In this document: in pieces, positions 41,736 to 50,129 of the stretch
Position numbering within the stretch: position 1 is the stretch's first letter
How the letters are laid out: every line of letters starts with the position of its first letter
NCBI GenBank assembly: GCA_964634685.1
Contig: CAZWLD010000002.1
Location: 62,001-126,000, forward strand
Length of the DNA stretch: 64,000 bases
Source of the DNA: CAZWLD01 sp964634685
GTDB taxonomy: Bacteria; Bacillota_I; Bacilli_A; Acholeplasmatales; JAEDCM01
Reading direction: 5' to 3'
The notes under the pieces: generated by a model
Database searches by the model: none
Seen by the model: the letters and a program-made list of their open reading frames with translations, nothing else
What the model was told of the DNA's origin: nothing
Program-made: the position numbers and the translations under genes

Positions 41736-43631
41736 TTAGCCAATACTATATTGAGCTTCGTGACTGTGTTCTTTAATAAATGCTTTTCTTGGTGGAATTG
41801 CTTCTCCCATAAGCTGGTCAAATAAAGTATCTGCCGCTTTAACATCCTCTACTGTAACCTGTCTTATAATTCGTTTATCGGGGTTTACTAAAACCTCAGT
41901 TTCGATTTCATCCATCTCACCAAGACCTTTAAGATGCTTAACAGTATATTTCTTATTTTGATGTTCTACTTTGAATTTTTCAAGTTCTTCATCATCTTTA
42001 AGATAAATATAAGTATCTTTTCCCATTGTTACTTTATAAAGAGGTGGGACTCCAGCATATACATATCCATCAAGAATTAGCTGAGGACAGAAAGTCCAAA
42101 TAAATGTATAGAAGAGATTTTTGATATGGCTTCCGTCTACATCCGCATCGGACTCGATTATAATCTTCCCATACCTAAGTTCATTAGGATTATAAGTCAG
42201 TTTCATTCCTGTACTATCAATAGAAAGACCAAAAGCATCAATCATTGTTTGGATTTCCGCATTTTTTCTAATCTTTTCAAGACTGGCTTTACGGACATTC
42301 AGAATTTTGCCTCTAACTGGCATAATAGCTTGATACTCATTGTCTCGTGCGGACTTTAAGTTTCCAGAGGCTGAATCTCCCTCCGTCACATAGATTTCAC
42401 ATTTCATTCTGTCCTTTGAATAGCAATCTGCAAGTTTGCTATCAAATTTAAGAGCTTTTTCTTTCTTCTTAGCTTTTTCTCTTGTTGCTTCTCTTGCTTT
42501 CTTAGCAGCCTCTCTTGCTTTTCTTGCGGAAAGAGCCTTATCTGCAATTATCTTTATTTCTTTTTCGTTATTTTGAAACCATATATTAAGATTTTCAGCA
42601 AGAGCCTGCAAAGAAGATTTCATATCAACTTTTGTAACCGTAGATTTAACTTGAGCATCATAAGAGACACCTGCCGCAGTCAAATTAAATACTATATAAG
42701 CTCCCTCTTGAATATCATCGCCTGTAAGATTTTCATCTTTTTCTTTAAGCCATTTCTTTTCTCTAAAGAATTTATTAAATTCTCTTGTAAGAATAGTCTT
42801 GATTTGAGTAATATGAGGACCTTTTTCAGTTAATCCTGTATTAACATAAGGAACAATAGTAGAAGAATACTTAGATGTATAAGTTAATATAAAATCTAAT
42901 TTTTCTTTACCTTGAGAAAAATTCATTTTAAAACGATTTTTGAGTAATTCAGTATCTTTTACAGCATCAGTAACTAAATCATCAATTCCGTTTTTAGAAT
43001 AAAAAGTTTCTTCTTTACCATTATAATCAAGATGAATAGTTAAGCCTGAGCAAAGACAAGATATAGTCTTAAATAGACTTCTAACTTTTTCAATCTCTAT
43101 TTCTGTATGAGTAAAAAATTCTTCACTTGGCTGCCATTTTACTTTAGTTCCAGATGCGTGAGATAGAGTTCCTGTTTTTCTCTTATCAAATTCTCCTTCT
43201 TTAAAGTAAATTTCTTCATATTGACCATCTCTATAAGTCATAACTTCAAGCCAATGTGAAAGATAATTAGTTATCTTGCTTCCAATACCAAAACTACCAA
43301 GAGAAGTTCCTTCATAGGTTCCATCTTCTCTATATTTACCTGAGGTATTTAAAACACTAAATGCGGCTTCCAATATAGTTTTTCCATCATCTCTAAAACT
43401 ATTAGGAATAAAGCCCTGTCCATAATCTATAACTTCAACTACGTCTTTATAAACATTAACATCAATACGATTACCGTGACCTAATCTAAATTCATCAACA
43501 GCATTAGAGATTATCTCTACTAATAATTGTGTTGAATATGTTGTATCACCCGCATAGACGCCAGGTCTTAGACGAGTAAATTCAAGGGGAGATAGTGACT
43601 CGATGCTCTTTTCATCATATAATTTACCCAT
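41736..43631 (-). CDS. gyrB: Type IIA topoisomerase subunit B (GyrB/ParE)
   Basis: 631 residues, no TAG. GHKL ATPase (EIISNAVDEFRLGHG, DYGQGF, SLGSFGIGSK), transducer, then TOPRIM EGDSASG, IIESDADVDGSHI and KGLGEM. Compact, like ParE. Pairs with the A subunit encoded just downstream. Start ATG 43631; promoter at 43662-43690. Confidence 0.95.
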   Translation of the reverse strand: MGKLYDEKSIESLSPLEFTRLRPGVYAGDTTYSTQLLVEIISNAVDEFRLGHGNRIDVNVYKDVVEVIDYGQGFIPNSFRDDGKTILEAAFSVLNTSGKYREDGTYEGTSLGSFGIGSKITNYLSHWLEVMTYRDGQYEEIYFKEGEFDKRKTGTLSHASGTKVKWQPSEEFFTHTEIEIEKVRSLFKTISCLCSGLTIHLDYNGKEETFYSKNGIDDLVTDAVKDTELLKNRFKMNFSQGKEKLDFILTYTSKYSSTIVPYVNTGLTEKGPHITQIKTILTREFNKFFREKKWLKEKDENLTGDDIQEGAYIVFNLTAAGVSYDAQVKSTVTKVDMKSSLQALAENLNIWFQNNEKEIKIIADKALSARKAREAAKKAREATREKAKKKEKALKFDSKLADCYSKDRMKCEIYVTEGDSASGNLKSARDNEYQAIMPVRGKILNVRKASLEKIRKNAEIQTMIDAFGLSIDSTGMKLTYNPNELRYGKIIIESDADVDGSHIKNLFYTFIWTFCPQLILDGYVYAGVPPLYKVTMGKDTYIYLKDDEELEKFKVEHQNKKYTVKHLKGLGEMDEIETEVLVNPDKRIIRQVTVEDVKAADTLFDQLMGEAIPPRKAFIKEHSHEAQYSIG

Positions 43632-43661
43632 TAAATCACTCCTTTTATTTTCTATAATAAT

Positions 43662-43690
43662 ATTATATCATATTTTTTATTATTTTTCAA
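43662..43690 (-). promoter_or_regulatory. SigA-type promoter for topoisomerase B gene
   Basis: -35 TTGAAA (43685-43690), 17-bp spacer, extended -10 TGATATAAT (core 43662-43667). Confidence 0.85.
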
Positions 43691-44403
43691 TTTTGAGGAA
43701 AATACTCACCCAATTTTACAATTTGGTTATACAAGCAAGTACAATCGTTTATGGTTTTATTCATATGTAGGTGCCCGCAATACCAATGGTCAAACTCTAT
43801 ATATTGATTTAAATATTTAAAATATTTACTTAATACATTATTATCAGGAGTAAGATTTGGAAAACACTGCTTAAAGAACCAATTTGGAGCAGCATGAGTG
43901 ATAATATAATCAACTTTATGATTATAATTATCTAAATTATCCAATCCTTCATCTAACTCTCTAGATGTAGGTAATTCTTGCGGCCACCAGTCTAAGAATG
44001 CTTTTCGCTGTTGCTTATCGTGAGACTCAGCTCCGCCAAAAGTAAAAATAGAATTACCTTCTATATTAAATACCTGACCTCTCCTTAAATGAATTACTTT
44101 TTCATTTATAAACTGCACCTGTCCGCCATTCCATTGAGAAATAGGATATTTTTCAAGCATTTCAAAATTTTCGTGATTTCCATCTACAAAAAGTGTTGTA
44201 AAAGGCTTCTCTTTAAACCATTCAAGCCAATGTAAATCATATTTATAATCAGATGAAGTATCAGGAGACCATATAAATCCAAAGTCGCCGCATATAATCA
44301 CATAGTCTTCTTCTGTTAAATTTAAGTTAGCTTTTTTTAAGGCTTTTGATGTAAGTTTATTGACATCAATACCACCATGTGTATCACCTGTTATATATAT
44401 CAC
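43687..44403 (-). CDS. Metallophosphoesterase (calcineurin-like)
   Basis: 238 residues, no TAG, GTG start at 44403 after AAAGGAG (9 bases). All metal motifs present: GDTHG, GDFGFIW, DGNHENF, ITHAAPNWF, GHLHMNK. Such enzymes hydrolyse phosphodiesters or phosphoproteins. A second family member is encoded at 45300, so the phage carries a pair. An ATG at 44433 is in frame but lies in the terminator stem and lacks a ribosome site. Confidence 0.85.
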   Translation of the reverse strand: MIYITGDTHGGIDVNKLTSKALKKANLNLTEEDYVIICGDFGFIWSPDTSSDYKYDLHWLEWFKEKPFTTLFVDGNHENFEMLEKYPISQWNGGQVQFINEKVIHLRRGQVFNIEGNSIFTFGGAESHDKQQRKAFLDWWPQELPTSRELDEGLDNLDNYNHKVDYIITHAAPNWFFKQCFPNLTPDNNVLSKYFKYLNQYIEFDHWYCGHLHMNKTINDCTCLYNQIVKLGEYFPQN

Positions 44404-44424
44404 AATTAATTCTCCTTTTAAAGA

Positions 44425-44456
44425 GAAAACCAAAAGATATAAGTCTTTTGGTTTTC
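44425..44456 (-). terminator. Hairpin after holin-like gene
   Basis: 13-bp stem GAAAACCAAAAGA / complement, then TCTTT on the minus strand. Partial terminator ahead of the phosphoesterase. Confidence 0.6.
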
Positions 44457-44464
44457 AATATTTA

Positions 44465-44851
44465 TTATTCTGTATTTTCTTTTTCTGGAGTATTCATATG
44501 AAGATACTCTTCTACGTTTTCTTTAGTCACAGGACCTTGTAAGATTTCCGCAAGATTTTCAAGAGCTTCATCAACGAGGTCGGCAAATAAGTCAAATGAA
44601 ATTATCTTTGCTAACCAAGGGAAAGTTTTTACAAAAGTAGAATACACTGCAGACAGCTTCATTTGTCCTGTTTTTGAACCAAGACATCTCTCTGCTTCTG
44701 CGACAGCCTGCAATAACCACGCTTTAATACAAGCTACCTAATCCTCAGTAGGTAACTTAAAAAATGAACAAATTGCAGTAATAATGCCAATTACAATTGA
44801 AAGTCCAATTAAAATTAGCCACCAATTTTCAACAATCCAATCCATTATCAT
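44465..44851 (-). CDS. LLH-type phage holin
   Basis: 128 residues with one TAG. N-terminal membrane span (ENWWLILIGLSIVIGIIT), then an amphipathic body (CIKAWLLQAVAEAERCLGSKTGQMKLSAVYSTF, read in parts) and an acidic tail. The order WLLxAVxEAExxLGSxTGQxKL is the signature of LLH-family holins. It permeabilises the membrane to release the endolysin at 56216, encoded 12 kb away on the other strand. Overlaps the upstream gene by ATGA. Confidence 0.75.
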
Positions 44852-45288
44852 TTCACTTCCTTTTCCGCCATCATCAAGGAAATTTTATGAAGAGTATTCT
44901 TTCGAGTTTCTATAAGATTTCCTTGAGCTTTCTTTATATCATCTCTTGCTTTCTTAAGAGTATCATATTCTTCTTTCATTCTTGTGAGATACTTTTTTAC
45001 CTGCTTATATTCATCAGACTCAATACTGCATCTCTTTGTTTGTTCAAGCATAGTAAGACAATTTTCAATAGCCTTAATCTGATATCTCATAAGTTTGAGC
45101 TTTTCTCCATACATTTTCTGAATAGCTCTAAGTCTTGAAAGTCTTACACCAAAGAAAGTGGACTACTTATCTTCCTCAGGATGACAAAGAGCTTCACCCA
45201 GAAAAGTACCATACTTATTAGTAAAGCCATATACTGAGCGTCCAGTATCACCATAAAATTCTGCAATTATTTTTTCGTTAATTCTCAT
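44848..45288 (-). CDS. Coiled-coil phage protein (146 aa)
   Basis: One TAG. N-terminal half MRINEKIIAEFYGDTGRSVYGFTNKYGTF, then a long coiled coil (MRYQIKAIENCLTMLEQTKRC onward). The stop overlaps the holin ATG, so the two are translated together; a spanin- or antiholin-like partner is possible. Not a known family to me. Confidence 0.6.
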
Positions 45289-45299
45289 AAAAATCTCCT

Positions 45300-45866
45300 T
45301 TACATAAATTTCTTGCACTCAGCCATTTTTTCTTTAATTTCATCAATAATTGTTTCTATTTCAACAGGCTTACAATTATGACTATCAACACCTACGTGAT
45401 ACATATTAGGTCTATCTTCATAGAAATTATTTTTCTGATGAGTATGACCATAAAGATTTATAAGAATAGCCTTTAGAGGCTTTTCTCCATCATCAAGGTT
45501 TGCGGTAATAGTAGGATAATGAGATAAATAAAAATTATATCCATGCGCCTTAATGTATTCTGCATTTGTTATTTTAACTACATTATAGCAAGTATCATAA
45601 AGCTGAATCCTACTAACTGTATCGTGATTTCCTCTTATAATATGAATATTTCCTCTAAGCTGCTTTAAGCATTTAAGACCTTGTGTATTATCTCCGAGCA
45701 TAATATCTCCAAGAATATAACAATCATCATATTCATCAACAATAGAGTTCCAATTGCGGATAATAGCTTCATTCATCTCCCAAGCTGATTTAAAACCTCT
45801 TTCCGCCCAAATAAATTCTCTATCGTGACAAAAATGTAAATCACTTGTAAAATAAAGTTTATTCAT
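45300..45866 (-). CDS. Second metallophosphoesterase
   Basis: 188 residues, no TAG. SDLHFCHDR, YILGDIMLGD, RGNHDTV, YLSHYP and YGHTHQK give a complete calcineurin-like site. Smaller than the protein at 43687 and of the YfcE-like/phage subtype. The stop/start with the upstream gene overlap by one base. Confidence 0.85.
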   Translation of the reverse strand: MNKLYFTSDLHFCHDREFIWAERGFKSAWEMNEAIIRNWNSIVDEYDDCYILGDIMLGDNTQGLKCLKQLRGNIHIIRGNHDTVSRIQLYDTCYNVVKITNAEYIKAHGYNFYLSHYPTITANLDDGEKPLKAILINLYGHTHQKNNFYEDRPNMYHVGVDSHNCKPVEIETIIDEIKEKMAECKKFM

Positions 45867-46276
45867 TATATTTTATTACCTGCCATTTCCCAAAAATGAT
45901 TTTTCTTTGAACAAAATAAATTCTTATTGTATGTAATTTTTCCGATAGCTTCAAATATAGAAGCATTTATTTCTGAAAGCGTATATTTTTCTTCTGTTGG
46001 TGAATATATTAAATAATAGTTGTAATCATTTGATAAATTTCTCTGATATTCTTTAATATTTAATTTATCAGAGCTATCCAAAATAAAAAGATTTCTGTTG
46101 TCTATATTTTGTTGACAAAACATATTTATAACTGGAAAGAAAAGCTCTTTTAGAATATTTCTATTTATGTAAATATTCTCTAACATAGGATTTATGTCTT
46201 TTCCCCATTTATCAATATGTTTTAATAAATATCTATCTACATTTTTATTTTTAATAGATATAATAATAATATTCAA
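45866..46276 (-). CDS. Unknown protein, TTG start (about 136 aa)
   Basis: No TAG. The reading frame continues upstream to 46327, but that part is the promoter, so the start must lie inside. I chose TTG 46276, 7 bases after AAGGTGG; GTG 46288 is the alternative. Composition is Ile/Asn/Lys rich with two helices and a C-terminal CSKKNHFWEMAG. Function unknown. Confidence 0.5.
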   Translation of the reverse strand: MNIIIISIKNKNVDRYLLKHIDKWGKDINPMLENIYINRNILKELFFPVINMFCQQNIDNRNLFILDSSDKLNIKEYQRNLSNDYNYYLIYSPTEEKYTLSEINASIFEAIGKITYNKNLFCSKKNHFWEMAGNKI

Positions 46277-46315
46277 TAACCAGACCACCTTGCCTTTTTC
46301 ACTTAACTTATATAT

Positions 46316-46344
46316 ATTATAACACAAAATTTTTTGATTGTCAA
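46316..46344 (-). promoter_or_regulatory. SigA-type promoter for phosphoesterase/holin operon
   Basis: -35 TTGACA (46339-46344), 17-bp spacer, extended -10 TGTTATAAT (core 46316-46321). Confidence 0.9.
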
Positions 46345-46366
46345 GTTAAGACTCTTTATTCTACGT

Positions 46367-46888
46367 TCAGATATAATATACCTTAGCATATTTTGTATCT
46401 GCGGCTTCAGGGAAAGTTAAAGAATTGCTCATAGAGATTATAGTCTGTCTTGGTACAAGCTGTCTATCTTTTCTTTTAGAATTTCTTGTCAAGCACTCTT
46501 CAAGAGGAGTATCCATACAAATAACAGCTACTTTATATCCACAAACGTGCTTATCAAGATTATTTTTCTGACAATCAAGAACACCAGAAAGTAATTTCAT
46601 TCTTGATTTTTCATTTAAATGGGTGGCGTCCGCAAAGACATCTTTACCCATTTTAAGACCATCAAAAATTTCCTGTGTGAATTTCTTAAATACTTCATTT
46701 TCTTTTGCAAAATAGTCATCTGTATCAGAGAGCAAAGAAAAACGAATTGCATCTCTTGATACAACAGTATAACCACAGCGGGAAGTGGTAAATTCATGTG
46801 CTCGCCGCCTCAAAAATGTTGACTTACCAGACCCAGGCAGTCCAACCATAATAAATAAAGTAGGCTCATATGCATTATAGTAACTCAT
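46367..46888 (-). CDS. Polynucleotide-kinase-like P-loop kinase
   Basis: 173 residues, no TAG. Walker A GLPGSGKST (about 17-25), VVSRDAIRFSL (phosphate-acceptor aspartate and arginine as in T4 Pnk), DVFADATHLNEKSR, and a lid CLTRNSKRKDRQLVP. Matches the kinase half of T4 PseT and lacks the 3'-phosphatase half. With the RNA ligase at 48151 it could repair tRNA cut by host anticodon nucleases. Ends TGA. Confidence 0.8.
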   Translation of the reverse strand: MSYYNAYEPTLFIMVGLPGSGKSTFLRRRAHEFTTSRCGYTVVSRDAIRFSLLSDTDDYFAKENEVFKKFTQEIFDGLKMGKDVFADATHLNEKSRMKLLSGVLDCQKNNLDKHVCGYKVAVICMDTPLEECLTRNSKRKDRQLVPRQTIISMSNSLTFPEAADTKYAKVYYI

Positions 46889-47229
46889 AAATCACATTCC
46901 TCCACATTCTTAATCATTTTTGCGTTCCAACATCTTCCATTTACATTATTAAAACATTCTTTGTTACAAAAAGGTAAATCTTTAATTGGAACTCTTTCTC
47001 CATTTACAAACCTACCTCTTGAAAATTCATCATAAAAATCCTGATATGTATAGCTTCCTCTTGAAGTTATTTCAACGTGATTAACTTCTTTCTGACAATG
47101 AGGACAAAATAAAACCTTTAAATGTCCGCCTTCTCTAAAATTGCCTTTAAAACGAGGGAGCGGAATGCCTCGTCTTCCGCATTCTGTGCAATAAAATTCG
47201 CTAATTTTCATTGTGCAGGCTCTTGCCAT
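46885..47229 (-). CDS. Zinc-finger protein (114 aa)
   Basis: Two CxxC pairs (YCTECGRRG, FCPHCQKEV) and a C-terminal C..C..C..C cluster (FCNKECF, GRCWN) suggest one ribbon plus a second metal site. The stop overlaps the kinase ATG (ATGA). ATG 47229 chosen; ATG 47211 (MKISEF) also fits. Role unknown; operon context suggests RNA handling. Confidence 0.6.
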   Translation of the reverse strand: MARACTMKISEFYCTECGRRGIPLPRFKGNFREGGHLKVLFCPHCQKEVNHVEITSRGSYTYQDFYDEFSRGRFVNGERVPIKDLPFCNKECFNNVNGRCWNAKMIKNVEECDL

Positions 47230-47266
47230 TACAACCAACTTCTTTCTTTTTAATTTTTCTATATAT

Positions 47267-47295
47267 ATTATATCATAATTTTATAAAAATATCAA
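47267..47295 (-). promoter_or_regulatory. SigA-type promoter for zinc-finger/kinase genes
   Basis: -35 TTGATA (47290-47295), 17-bp spacer, extended -10 TGATATAAT (core 47267-47272). The -35 is embedded in the U-tract of the upstream terminator. Confidence 0.85.
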
Positions 47296-47329
47296 AAAAG
47301 AGCTTTATACGTACATATAAAGCTCTTTT
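47294..47329 (-). terminator. Terminator after the four-span membrane protein
   Basis: 14-bp stem AAAAGAGCTTTATA / complement, then T6 that merges with TTGATA of the next promoter. Confidence 0.9.
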
Positions 47330-47334
47330 ATCTT

Positions 47335-47796
47335 TTATGAAATTATTTTTGAAAGTAAACTTACAATAGCTGTAAGATAGAATATATTAGCTGCTACATT
47401 TTCTATTGCTACTGTATATCCTGTCATTTTGACATTTGTTCTAAATGTGTCTATGACAGTAGTAATTAAAAAATAAAGATGAACAAACATTGAAATAACC
47501 ATTATATAGTTAATTGAAGAAATTTCTCCAATAGTAGTAATTACTGCTGTCTTATATATAAGAATATCAAATACAATAGAAATACCTACGAGGAAAAATG
47601 CTACTGCATAAAATAAACCTTGAACTGTTTGCGGGGAAAGCATAGAATATTTTTTCTGCATATCAAGCATATTATCTCGCATTGATAGTGACATATCAAT
47701 AGCTTTCTTCCTGTTAAAAGCTGTAGGAATTGATTTAATGCTTGAACATAAATGAAGCGCCGCCAAAATTAAAACTACAATTTCCATTACCATCAT
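47335..47796 (-). CDS. Multi-pass membrane protein (153 aa)
   Basis: No TAG. Four hydrophobic helices are visible: VVLILAALHLC near the N-terminus, LFYAVAFFLVGISIVFDILIY, YIMVISMFVHLYFLITTVI and ANIFYLTAIVSLL. GGAG lies 9 bases before the ATG and the gene has its own promoter and terminator. Possible superinfection-exclusion or envelope-modifying protein; no family match. Confidence 0.65.
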   Translation of the reverse strand: MMVMEIVVLILAALHLCSSIKSIPTAFNRKKAIDMSLSMRDNMLDMQKKYSMLSPQTVQGLFYAVAFFLVGISIVFDILIYKTAVITTIGEISSINYIMVISMFVHLYFLITTVIDTFRTNVKMTGYTVAIENVAANIFYLTAIVSLLSKIIS

Positions 47797-47828
47797 AGAT
47801 ATCTTCTCCTTTTTTATTTTCTATATAT

Positions 47829-47857
47829 ATTATAACATATATTTTATAAAAAATAAA
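47829..47857 (-). promoter_or_regulatory. Promoter for the membrane protein gene
   Basis: -35 TTTATT (47852-47857), 17-bp spacer, extended -10 TGTTATAAT (core 47829-47834); the -35 lies within the terminator of the HPr-like gene. Confidence 0.75.
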
Positions 47858-47888
47858 GGTTATCTCTTTTATTAAGATAACCTTTATT
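47852..47888 (-). terminator. Terminator after the HPr-like gene
   Basis: 14-bp stem AATAAAGGTTATCT / complement; minus strand continues TTTATTTTTTA. Confidence 0.85.
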
Positions 47889-47892
47889 TTTT

Positions 47893-48129
47893 TTACTGCT
47901 CTACTATAAAAGACTGGATAAAATTATGAAATTCTTCCAAATCACTAGGATAAGAAACTGTTACACCTTTAGAGGTATCAAGAGACAGTACTCCAAGAAG
48001 CGATGTTGCTTCTACAATTTGCCTACCCTGAGAAAGAAGGATGTCTCCTTTATGCTTCTCAAGGCGGGTTGCCGCATTTACAAAGTCAGTAATATCCTTC
48101 AGTCTATCTAAGACAATAAAATTAGTCAT
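47893..48129 (-). CDS. HPr-like protein without the phospho-histidine
   Basis: 78 residues, no TAG. FVNAATRLEKHKGDILLSQGRQIVEATSLLGVLSLDTSKGV (read in parts) follows the HPr fold: the K/R SxxG(I/V)LSL segment and the second helix. The active-site His15 (HARPA loop) is not present, and the protein starts MTNFIVLDRLKD. Phosphocarrier function is therefore unlikely; regulation of host sugar sensing (CcpA or HPr kinase) is a guess. Start chosen after AAAGGAG. Confidence 0.6.
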   Translation of the reverse strand: MTNFIVLDRLKDITDFVNAATRLEKHKGDILLSQGRQIVEATSLLGVLSLDTSKGVTVSYPSDLEEFHNFIQSFIVEQ

Positions 48130-48150
48130 AATCGACTCTCCTTTCATTTA

Positions 48151-49338
48151 TTAAGAATGATATTTAAGTATGAATTCAGGTGATACACATTTAAAAGAAG
48201 ATTTTCCATCTATTGAACGGAATACGACTCCTTCTCTCATACCGTTATCAATAACAGATTTTGTTCCATTTACATAAGCTCTAAGCTCTTCTATGGTTGC
48301 GGGAAGAATTATACCACCATAAGAAAGAATAGGGACACAAGGGATTCCGAGAGGCTTAAGAATTGCCGTCATTTCTGAGGGGTTAAATCTCTGCACTTCA
48401 CCATTTTTGTATCCATAGATAAGATTAAATGCTGCGAAATCGTGGTCTTTCATACCATAGTCTCTCTTCTGAATGCCTGCTCCATAAGTTTCTCCCTGAA
48501 GAGTAACATATTCTACATCTTTGCGGGTTGCGAGAATATTCCGAAGAATATTTTCTACGTTATACTTTTTACCCATTTCAAGATAAACATTTGTATCATA
48601 ATAACAAGCCTTATTTGGATTATCAAAGACTACATTTCTAGAGCAAACTCTATAATCTATTTTACCCATTGCCGCACGCTTCATTGTAAAAGTGGTAGAT
48701 GTGCCATCTATCTTTTCGGTAGGAATCCAAAGCTGATGTATATTATCAAGAATCCAAGGCATATTTTCTATACGCTCTTCATCTGTCTTTTTAACCCAGT
48801 CAGGCCAAGCACTTTTTCTATCCTTCTTCTTACCAAAGAAGAAAAACATTATATTTCTACCAAGTTTATACTGCATAATTTTCTTTACAAGAGGATTTGA
48901 AAAAAGCTTGGGCTTGCGCTGTGCCATTTTCTTAAATTTATCCTCAGAATTAGCTTTTCTTTTGTTATCTTCTTCAACAGAATAAGTTACTTTAAGAACA
49001 TCTGTAAGGTCTGCGTGAATTACGGGGGGAAGTTTATAATCAGCACCAAATGCGGAAAAAGGAAGTGCAAGACCCTGAGAAATAACTTTAAACTTGTTAA
49101 GTTTCATAGTCTTTACCTTATAATCCTTAGACTCCATAAAAGCAGACCAATCTGCAGCAGGAAGCTTTGAGTCAATTTCAAAATAAACGCAAAGGTCTCC
49201 ATCTTCAAATTCGCCTTTTTTTGCAATACAAGTCCAACCGTTGATGCCGATAAGTTCAATATTATCCGCACCTTCAATAGGCTTTACCCAAGCAATTTTC
49301 TCAACATATGCAAGTGCTCTTTTACCGTTAATAAGCAT
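48151..49338 (-). CDS. RNA ligase (DraRnl / Rnl5 type)
   Basis: 395 residues, no TAG. An N-terminal OB-like domain (IEGADNIELIGINGWTCIAKK) is followed by the nucleotidyltransferase domain with active-site Lys209 in PTEKIDGTST, plus ETYGAG, and EGVVFRS (motif IV). The domain order matches the Deinococcus RNA ligase group, which seals nicks with a 3'-OH RNA strand. It completes an end-healing and sealing pair with the kinase at 46367. Start ATG 49338; promoter at 49376. Confidence 0.85.
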   Translation of the reverse strand: MLINGKRALAYVEKIAWVKPIEGADNIELIGINGWTCIAKKGEFEDGDLCVYFEIDSKLPAADWSAFMESKDYKVKTMKLNKFKVISQGLALPFSAFGADYKLPPVIHADLTDVLKVTYSVEEDNKRKANSEDKFKKMAQRKPKLFSNPLVKKIMQYKLGRNIMFFFFGKKKDRKSAWPDWVKKTDEERIENMPWILDNIHQLWIPTEKIDGTSTTFTMKRAAMGKIDYRVCSRNVVFDNPNKACYYDTNVYLEMGKKYNVENILRNILATRKDVEYVTLQGETYGAGIQKRDYGMKDHDFAAFNLIYGYKNGEVQRFNPSEMTAILKPLGIPCVPILSYGGIILPATIEELRAYVNGTKSVIDNGMREGVVFRSIDGKSSFKCVSPEFILKYHS

Positions 49339-49375
49339 AAATACCAATCCTTCTTTCTTTTCATTTTCTATATAT

Positions 49376-49404
49376 ATTATATCATATATTTTTATAAAAA
49401 TCAA
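49376..49404 (-). promoter_or_regulatory. SigA-type promoter for RNA ligase
   Basis: -35 TTGATT (49399-49404), 17-bp spacer, extended -10 TGATATAAT (core 49376-49381). Confidence 0.85.
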
Positions 49405-49419
49405 TAAATAGATTTTGAT

Positions 49420-49448
49420 TTGACTTTATAAGGAATATATGTTATAAT
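49420..49448 (+). promoter_or_regulatory. Only rightward copy of the SigA-type promoter
   Basis: -35 TTGACT (49420-49425), 17-bp spacer, extended -10 TGTTATAAT (core 49443-49448). It lies back to back with the RNA-ligase promoter. Transcription would pass antisense through the 49476-49871 gene and reach the fibre module at 50130, so it may drive the right structural block or silence the small gene. Confidence 0.75.
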
Positions 49449-49475
49449 AATTATAATAAAGATAAATATATGAAA

Positions 49476-49871
49476 TTATTTATATAAATATTTATAAGAT
49501 AATAATATAGCATTATGATAATTATAATAAGGTAAAGTATATTCCTTTACAGTACATAATGTTTCTGGATTGTTATAATCATAATCTAAATCGTGCTCCC
49601 AATTATAATCTGCGTAAGTGCTTAATTGAGAAGTAATAATATTTTTATTGATTTCAAATTTACATAAAACTTCTTCTGTTACAATACCTGTTAAAAAGTC
49701 TAAACATTCAATAGGAGATAAATGAAAAATGTTATTTTTCCAAGAAATAACTTTAGTTTTTTCAGATAAAAAACATACGCAATTACAATTCCATCTACCT
49801 GTTGGATAAATAGTTTGATAATTTAAATATTTATTAAATTCTATATAACTCATATACCTATAAAATATCAT
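49476..49871 (-). CDS. Unknown protein (131 aa), convergent with rightward promoter
   Basis: No TAG. MIFYRYMSYIEFNKYLN with aromatic-rich alpha/beta pattern (SYIEFNKYL..WNCNCVCFLSE); resembles ADP-ribosyltransferase-like or DUF-type proteins with a YRYMS start, but no catalytic triad is clear. GGAG lies 10 bases before the ATG. Antisense transcription from 49448 is expected. Confidence 0.55.
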   Translation of the reverse strand: MIFYRYMSYIEFNKYLNYQTIYPTGRWNCNCVCFLSEKTKVISWKNNIFHLSPIECLDFLTGIVTEEVLCKFEINKNIITSQLSTYADYNWEHDLDYDYNNPETLCTVKEYTLPYYNYHNAILLSYKYLYK

Positions 49872-49901
49872 TTATTATCTCTCCTTATCTCTTATATATT
49901 T

Positions 49902-49930
49902 ATTATATCATATATTTATTAAAAAATCAA
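49902..49930 (-). promoter_or_regulatory. SigA-type promoter for the 131-aa gene
   Basis: -35 TTGATT (49925-49930), 17-bp spacer, extended -10 TGATATAAT (core 49902-49907). Confidence 0.85.
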
Positions 49931-50129
49931 TAAGGTTAATTTTATTTAATCATTTTATATAAATTTTTAAATAATAAAAAGAAGAGCTTATTTATATGGA
50001 ATTAAAAGTTATTATGATTACTATAGATACTTAATTTAAAATGTATTATTTAAAGATTAATTGGTTGATTATCTTTAATTATTTTATTTATTTTTTTAAA
50101 TATAAAAGAAAAAGGAGATGATTTTACAA
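49931..50129 (+). other. Leader region of the right structural block
   Basis: Very AT-rich. A possible stem TTAAAGAT / ATCTTTAA (50054-50061 and 50076-50083) is followed by TTATTTTATTTATT, a weak terminator at most. The first solid ribosome site is GGAG at 50114. No clear gene; a 12-codon ORF at 49996 is not supported. Confidence 0.4.
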
